Assembly: GCF_001282115.1 (NCBI RefSeq)
Contig: NZ_LJBR01000056.1
Location: forward strand, 1 to 34,765
Direction of reading: 5' to 3'
Source: Streptomyces sp. NRRL B-24085
Lineage (GTDB): Bacteria > Actinomycetota > Actinomycetes > Streptomycetales > Streptomycetaceae
Length of the DNA stretch: 34,765 bases
Of this stretch, positions 32,227 to 34,765 are shown one piece after another. A model generated the notes under the pieces. It made no database searches. It was not told the origin of the DNA and worked only from the letters and a program-made list of their open reading frames with translations. Numbering within the stretch: the stretch's first letter is position 1; each line of letters starts with the position of its first letter. The position numbers were made by a program, and so were the translations under genes.

Positions 32227-33273
32227 TCAGCCGGTGACGGTGCAGTCGAACGCGTGCAGGTAGGGGTTGACCGGCCGTACGTCGTCGATGACCAGGCCCG
32301 CCGCCGTCAGCCTGCGGGTCAGGCTCTCGGTGGTGTGCTTGGCCCCTCCGACGTTGAGCAGGAGCAGCAGGTCCATGGCGGTGCTGAACCGCATCGACGG
32401 CGAGTCGTCGACGAGGTTCTCGATGACCACGACCCGTGCTCCGGGGCCGCCCGCCTCGATGACGTTGCGCAGGGCGCGGGTCGTGCTGTCGTCGTCCCAC
32501 TCCAGGATGTTCTTGATGACGTACACGTCGGCCCGGACCGGTACGGCGACCCGGCAGTCACCCGGCACCAGGCGCGTCCGGTCCGCGAGCGCGCCTCCCG
32601 GGCGCAGCCGGGGGTCGGCGTTCTCCACGACGCGCGGCAGGTCGAGCAACGTGCCGTGCAGCGTCGGGTACTTCTCCAGCAGGCTCGCCACCACATGCCC
32701 CTGGCCGCCGCCGATGTCGGCGACCGACGCGCTGCCCGTCAGGTCCAGGAACTGCGCGACGTCCCGCGCGGACTGCACGCTGGAGGTCGTCATGGCGCGG
32801 TTGAAGACGTCCGCCGACGCCGGGGCGTCCTCGTTGAGGTACTGGAAGAACTCCTTGCCGTAGAGGTCCTCCACGACGTTGCGGCCGGTGCGCACCGCCT
32901 CGTCCAGCATCGGCCAGGTGGCCCAGGTCCAGGGCTCGGTGCACCACAGGGCGATGGCGCGCAGGCTGTTCGGGTCGTCCTCGCGCAGCAGCCGGGACAT
33001 GTCGGTGTGCGCGAACGTCCCGTCCAGCTGCTCGGCGAAGACGCCGTAGCAGGACAGGGCCCGCATCAGCCGGCGCAGGGTGCCGGGCTCGGTCTTCACC
33101 GCGGCCGCGATGTCCTCCACGGCCAGCGGGCTGTCGTCGAGGGCGTCGGCGACGCCGAGCCGGGCGGCGGCGCGGAGGGCGGCGGCACAGGCCGCGCCGA
33201 ACACGAGTTCCCTGAGCCGCATGGACGGCGGCGGGGTGGTCTGAGCGGTCGTCACGGTCTGAGTGGTCGTCAT
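32227..33273 (-). CDS. SAM-dependent O-methyltransferase of polyketide type
   Basis: 348-residue methyltransferase of the plant-COMT/TcmN-DnrK class. It has a helical dimerisation/winged-helix domain (RLRELVFGAACAAALRAAARLGVADAL and GTLRRLMRALSCYGVF), SAM-binding ADIGGGQGHVVASLLEKYP (Gly loop 188-192), DLPRV, and the later IKNILEWDDDSTTRALRNV block, in which Glu replaces the His usual in the HxLHDW motif. ATG 33273; an upstream in-frame extension is not supported. It probably methylates a hydroxyl of the pigment, but it could serve another product, being on the opposite strand in an operon with the beta-helix gene. Confidence 0.85.
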   Translation of the reverse strand: MTTTQTVTTAQTTPPPSMRLRELVFGAACAAALRAAARLGVADALDDSPLAVEDIAAAVKTEPGTLRRLMRALSCYGVFAEQLDGTFAHTDMSRLLREDDPNSLRAIALWCTEPWTWATWPMLDEAVRTGRNVVEDLYGKEFFQYLNEDAPASADVFNRAMTTSSVQSARDVAQFLDLTGSASVADIGGGQGHVVASLLEKYPTLHGTLLDLPRVVENADPRLRPGGALADRTRLVPGDCRVAVPVRADVYVIKNILEWDDDSTTRALRNVIEAGGPGARVVVIENLVDDSPSMRFSTAMDLLLLLNVGGAKHTTESLTRRLTAAGLVIDDVRPVNPYLHAFDCTVTG

Positions 33274-33314
33274 GGGCCGTCCTTCTGCGTCGAGTTCACG
33301 GGTGACCACGCCGG

Positions 33315-34379
33315 TCAGCACAGTCCGGCGGGCTTGGAGGCCCGGCAGGTGTTGTGCTCGAAGGTGTTGTTCGTGCCGGCGGCCGCGTTGACGAGGTCCG
33401 CCGGGGCGTTGCCCTCCAGGACGTTGTCGGTGATCCGGTTCCGTTCGCTGAGGGTGCCCACGAAGCTCTTGAACAGGACGATGCCGCCCGACAGCGGCGA
33501 GTTGCCGGTGTTGCCGATGACGCGGTTGTGCGTCACCAGGGTGTCCTCGGCACCGGTCAGCACGATGCCGGAGCCCTGGAGCGCGTCGAGCCGCGCGGTC
33601 TTCGGGCAGGACTTGTTGTTCTTCACGACGGTGTTGTCCCGCACGGTCAGCGCGCCGGCCCGCGGCTTGTTCTCGTCGCCCACGACGAAGACGCCCGCGC
33701 AGTTGCCGGTGAGGTGGTTGTCCGCGACGGTGAGGTTCCTGAGGCGCCGGACGGTGATGCCGATCCGGTTGCCCTCCAGGCGGTTGTGCGCGACCACGGT
33801 CCCCCGGGTGTCCGCGGCGCCCGCCTCCTCCTTGATCGTGTTGGCGAGGAACAGGCCGGCGTCGCCGTTGTCCCTGGCGGTGTTCTTGCGGAACACCCCG
33901 TGCACCGAACGCTCCTGGGCGATCCCCCACACGCCGTTCTTCACGGCGGTCACGTTCCGCACGGTCAGCCCGTCGGTCGCCATGGCGAACACCCCGGACC
34001 CGGAGAAGCCGGTGACGGTGAGGGAGGCGACGGTGACCCCCTCGACGTCGTGGTCCTTCGTCCCGATCACGCAGATGCCGTTGCCGGCCTCGGCGCAGGG
34101 GTTGCCGACCTTCGTGGTGGCCGGCTCGATGACGGTCTCGCGGCCCGTGCCGCTCAGGGTGATCCCGGGCGTGCTCACCTTGACGCTCTCGCGGTAGGTG
34201 CCGGGGGTCAGCAGGACGGTGTCACCCGGTTCGGCGGCGTCCACTGCCCGCTGGATCGACTGTCCGGGAAAGACCACGTGGGTCATCTGGTGGGCGGCGG
34301 CGACGGGCGGGGCGGCCCCGAACACCGCCCCGATGATCGCCGCGGTGCATGCCAGGCGGGAGATATGAAATCTCATCAT
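33315..34379 (-). CDS. Secreted right-handed parallel beta-helix protein
   Basis: 354-residue exported protein. Signal peptide MMRFHISRLACTAAIIGAVF ends near PPVAAA (ATG 34379 or 34376). The body starts VVFPGQSIQRAVDAAEPGDTVLLTPGTY, the classic opening of NosD/pectate-lyase-like beta-helices, and goes on with Asn-rich rungs such as VVAHNRLEGNRIGI, LTVADNHLTGNCAGVFV and LVTHNRVIGNT. No catalytic signature is clear; the fold often binds or cleaves polysaccharide. C-terminal Cys pairs suggest a disulfide. It lies 41 bases upstream of the methyltransferase gene on the same strand. Confidence 0.85.
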   Translation of the reverse strand: MMRFHISRLACTAAIIGAVFGAAPPVAAAHQMTHVVFPGQSIQRAVDAAEPGDTVLLTPGTYRESVKVSTPGITLSGTGRETVIEPATTKVGNPCAEAGNGICVIGTKDHDVEGVTVASLTVTGFSGSGVFAMATDGLTVRNVTAVKNGVWGIAQERSVHGVFRKNTARDNGDAGLFLANTIKEEAGAADTRGTVVAHNRLEGNRIGITVRRLRNLTVADNHLTGNCAGVFVVGDENKPRAGALTVRDNTVVKNNKSCPKTARLDALQGSGIVLTGAEDTLVTHNRVIGNTGNSPLSGGIVLFKSFVGTLSERNRITDNVLEGNAPADLVNAAAGTNNTFEHNTCRASKPAGLC

Positions 34380-34462
34380 ATTCGGTACCGTATGGCCTGA
34401 ATGTTCGTAGATGGCCGGGATAGACCGTCCGGGGGCGTGTCACGGATGCGGCCCGCGGGAGG

Positions 34463-34765
34463 CTACGGCCGTGGCGTGTGCCGGCCCTCGGCGGCCGCCC
34501 TGAGATCGCGCAGCCAGGCTTCCAGGCCCGCGCCGAGGGCCGCCGTCGCGGTCGGGACGTCCGCTTCGACCTGGGCGCCGGACCAGGTCTCCTCGGTGTG
34601 GACGTGCACGCCGCCCCTGACCTTCCTGAAGGTCCACAGGTGCACGCCCTCGTCGACGCGCAGTCCCTGCCCGACCGCGGGTCCGCTCCACAGGATGCAG
34701 TCACGGGCCCTCAGTTCCCTGACCGTGGAGGTGATGTCGAGGGTGGTGGCGGGGGTGGCCGGGGT
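34463..34765 (-). CDS. SRPBCC/polyketide-cyclase-like protein, 5' end outside window
   Basis: C-terminal 100 residues of a START/SRPBCC-fold protein, running off the right edge. Visible: LDITSTVRELRARDCILWSG, then LRVDEGVHLWTFRKVRGGVHVHTEETWSG and a closing helix ALGAGLEAWLRDLRAAAEG. It is on the same strand as the beta-helix and methyltransferase genes, with an 83-base gap, so it could be part of that operon. The family includes polyketide cyclases and generic lipid-binding proteins. Confidence 0.7.
   Translation of the reverse strand, partial: TPATPATTLDITSTVRELRARDCILWSGPAVGQGLRVDEGVHLWTFRKVRGGVHVHTEETWSGAQVEADVPTATAALGAGLEAWLRDLRAAAEGRHTPRP

Overview
The window is high-GC actinobacterial DNA, almost certainly Streptomyces. 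The codons are strongly GC-biased, GTG and TTG starts are common, many genes overlap by 4 bp, and a spore-pigment (whiE-type) type II polyketide cluster fills the right end. Everything here was read by eye; family names rest on motifs and remembered family features, not on searches.

Layout. (1) 1-10.1 kb holds surface and secreted proteins: an FG-GAP lipoprotein, a Yip1-type membrane protein, a 1315-residue ALF-repeat/Hint polymorphic toxin with an overlapping downstream immunity candidate, a small secreted protein, and a trypsin-fold/FG-GAP protein whose catalytic His and Ser are replaced. (2) 10.1-11.5 kb is housekeeping: dCTP deaminase overlapping a phosphoribosyltransferase, preceded by a 52-codon Cys-pair ORF. 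(3) 11.73-15.11 kb is a tRNA-Gly(CCC) carrying a decayed integrative element bounded by a 48-bp direct repeat. The element keeps only the C-terminal third of its tyrosine recombinase, a truncated and frameshifted ATP-binding regulator, a small ORF, and a visibly AT-richer two-gene module: a small conserved-looking protein and an ImmA/IrrE-like protein with an altered HExxH motif. (4) 15.2-20.6 kb is further accessory DNA: an orphan SMI1/KNR4 protein, a zinc-ribbon protein, a ribbon-helix-helix/PIN toxin-antitoxin pair, and a tightly packed four-gene operon with a WXG100-like protein and a T7SS-secreted-like protein. (5) 20.9-23.4 kb holds a TetR regulator, a membrane-anchored esterase and a GvpU-like protein. 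(6) 23.6-32.1 kb is the spore-pigment locus: FAD hydroxylase, then a small wall-anchored-type protein and its class F sortase, then SchA/CurD protein, cupin, KS-alpha, KS-beta, ACP, aromatase/cyclase and TcmI-type cyclase. (7) 32.2-34.8 kb, on the minus strand, encodes an SRPBCC protein (cut by the window edge), a secreted beta-helix protein and an O-methyltransferase.

How the genes work together. The polyketide genes form one translationally coupled, same-strand run that should build an aromatic pigment. The sortase pair lies inside that locus, which suggests a link to the spore wall. The toxin/immunity pair, the SMI1 protein, the T7SS-like operon, the PIN/RHH pair and the module in the tRNA element make the left two thirds a conflict-rich region. 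The best candidates for something undescribed are the tRNA-Gly module (13.07-14.79 kb) and the sortase pair with a Gly-Gly-Met-His-Thr-Gly motif in place of LPXTG.
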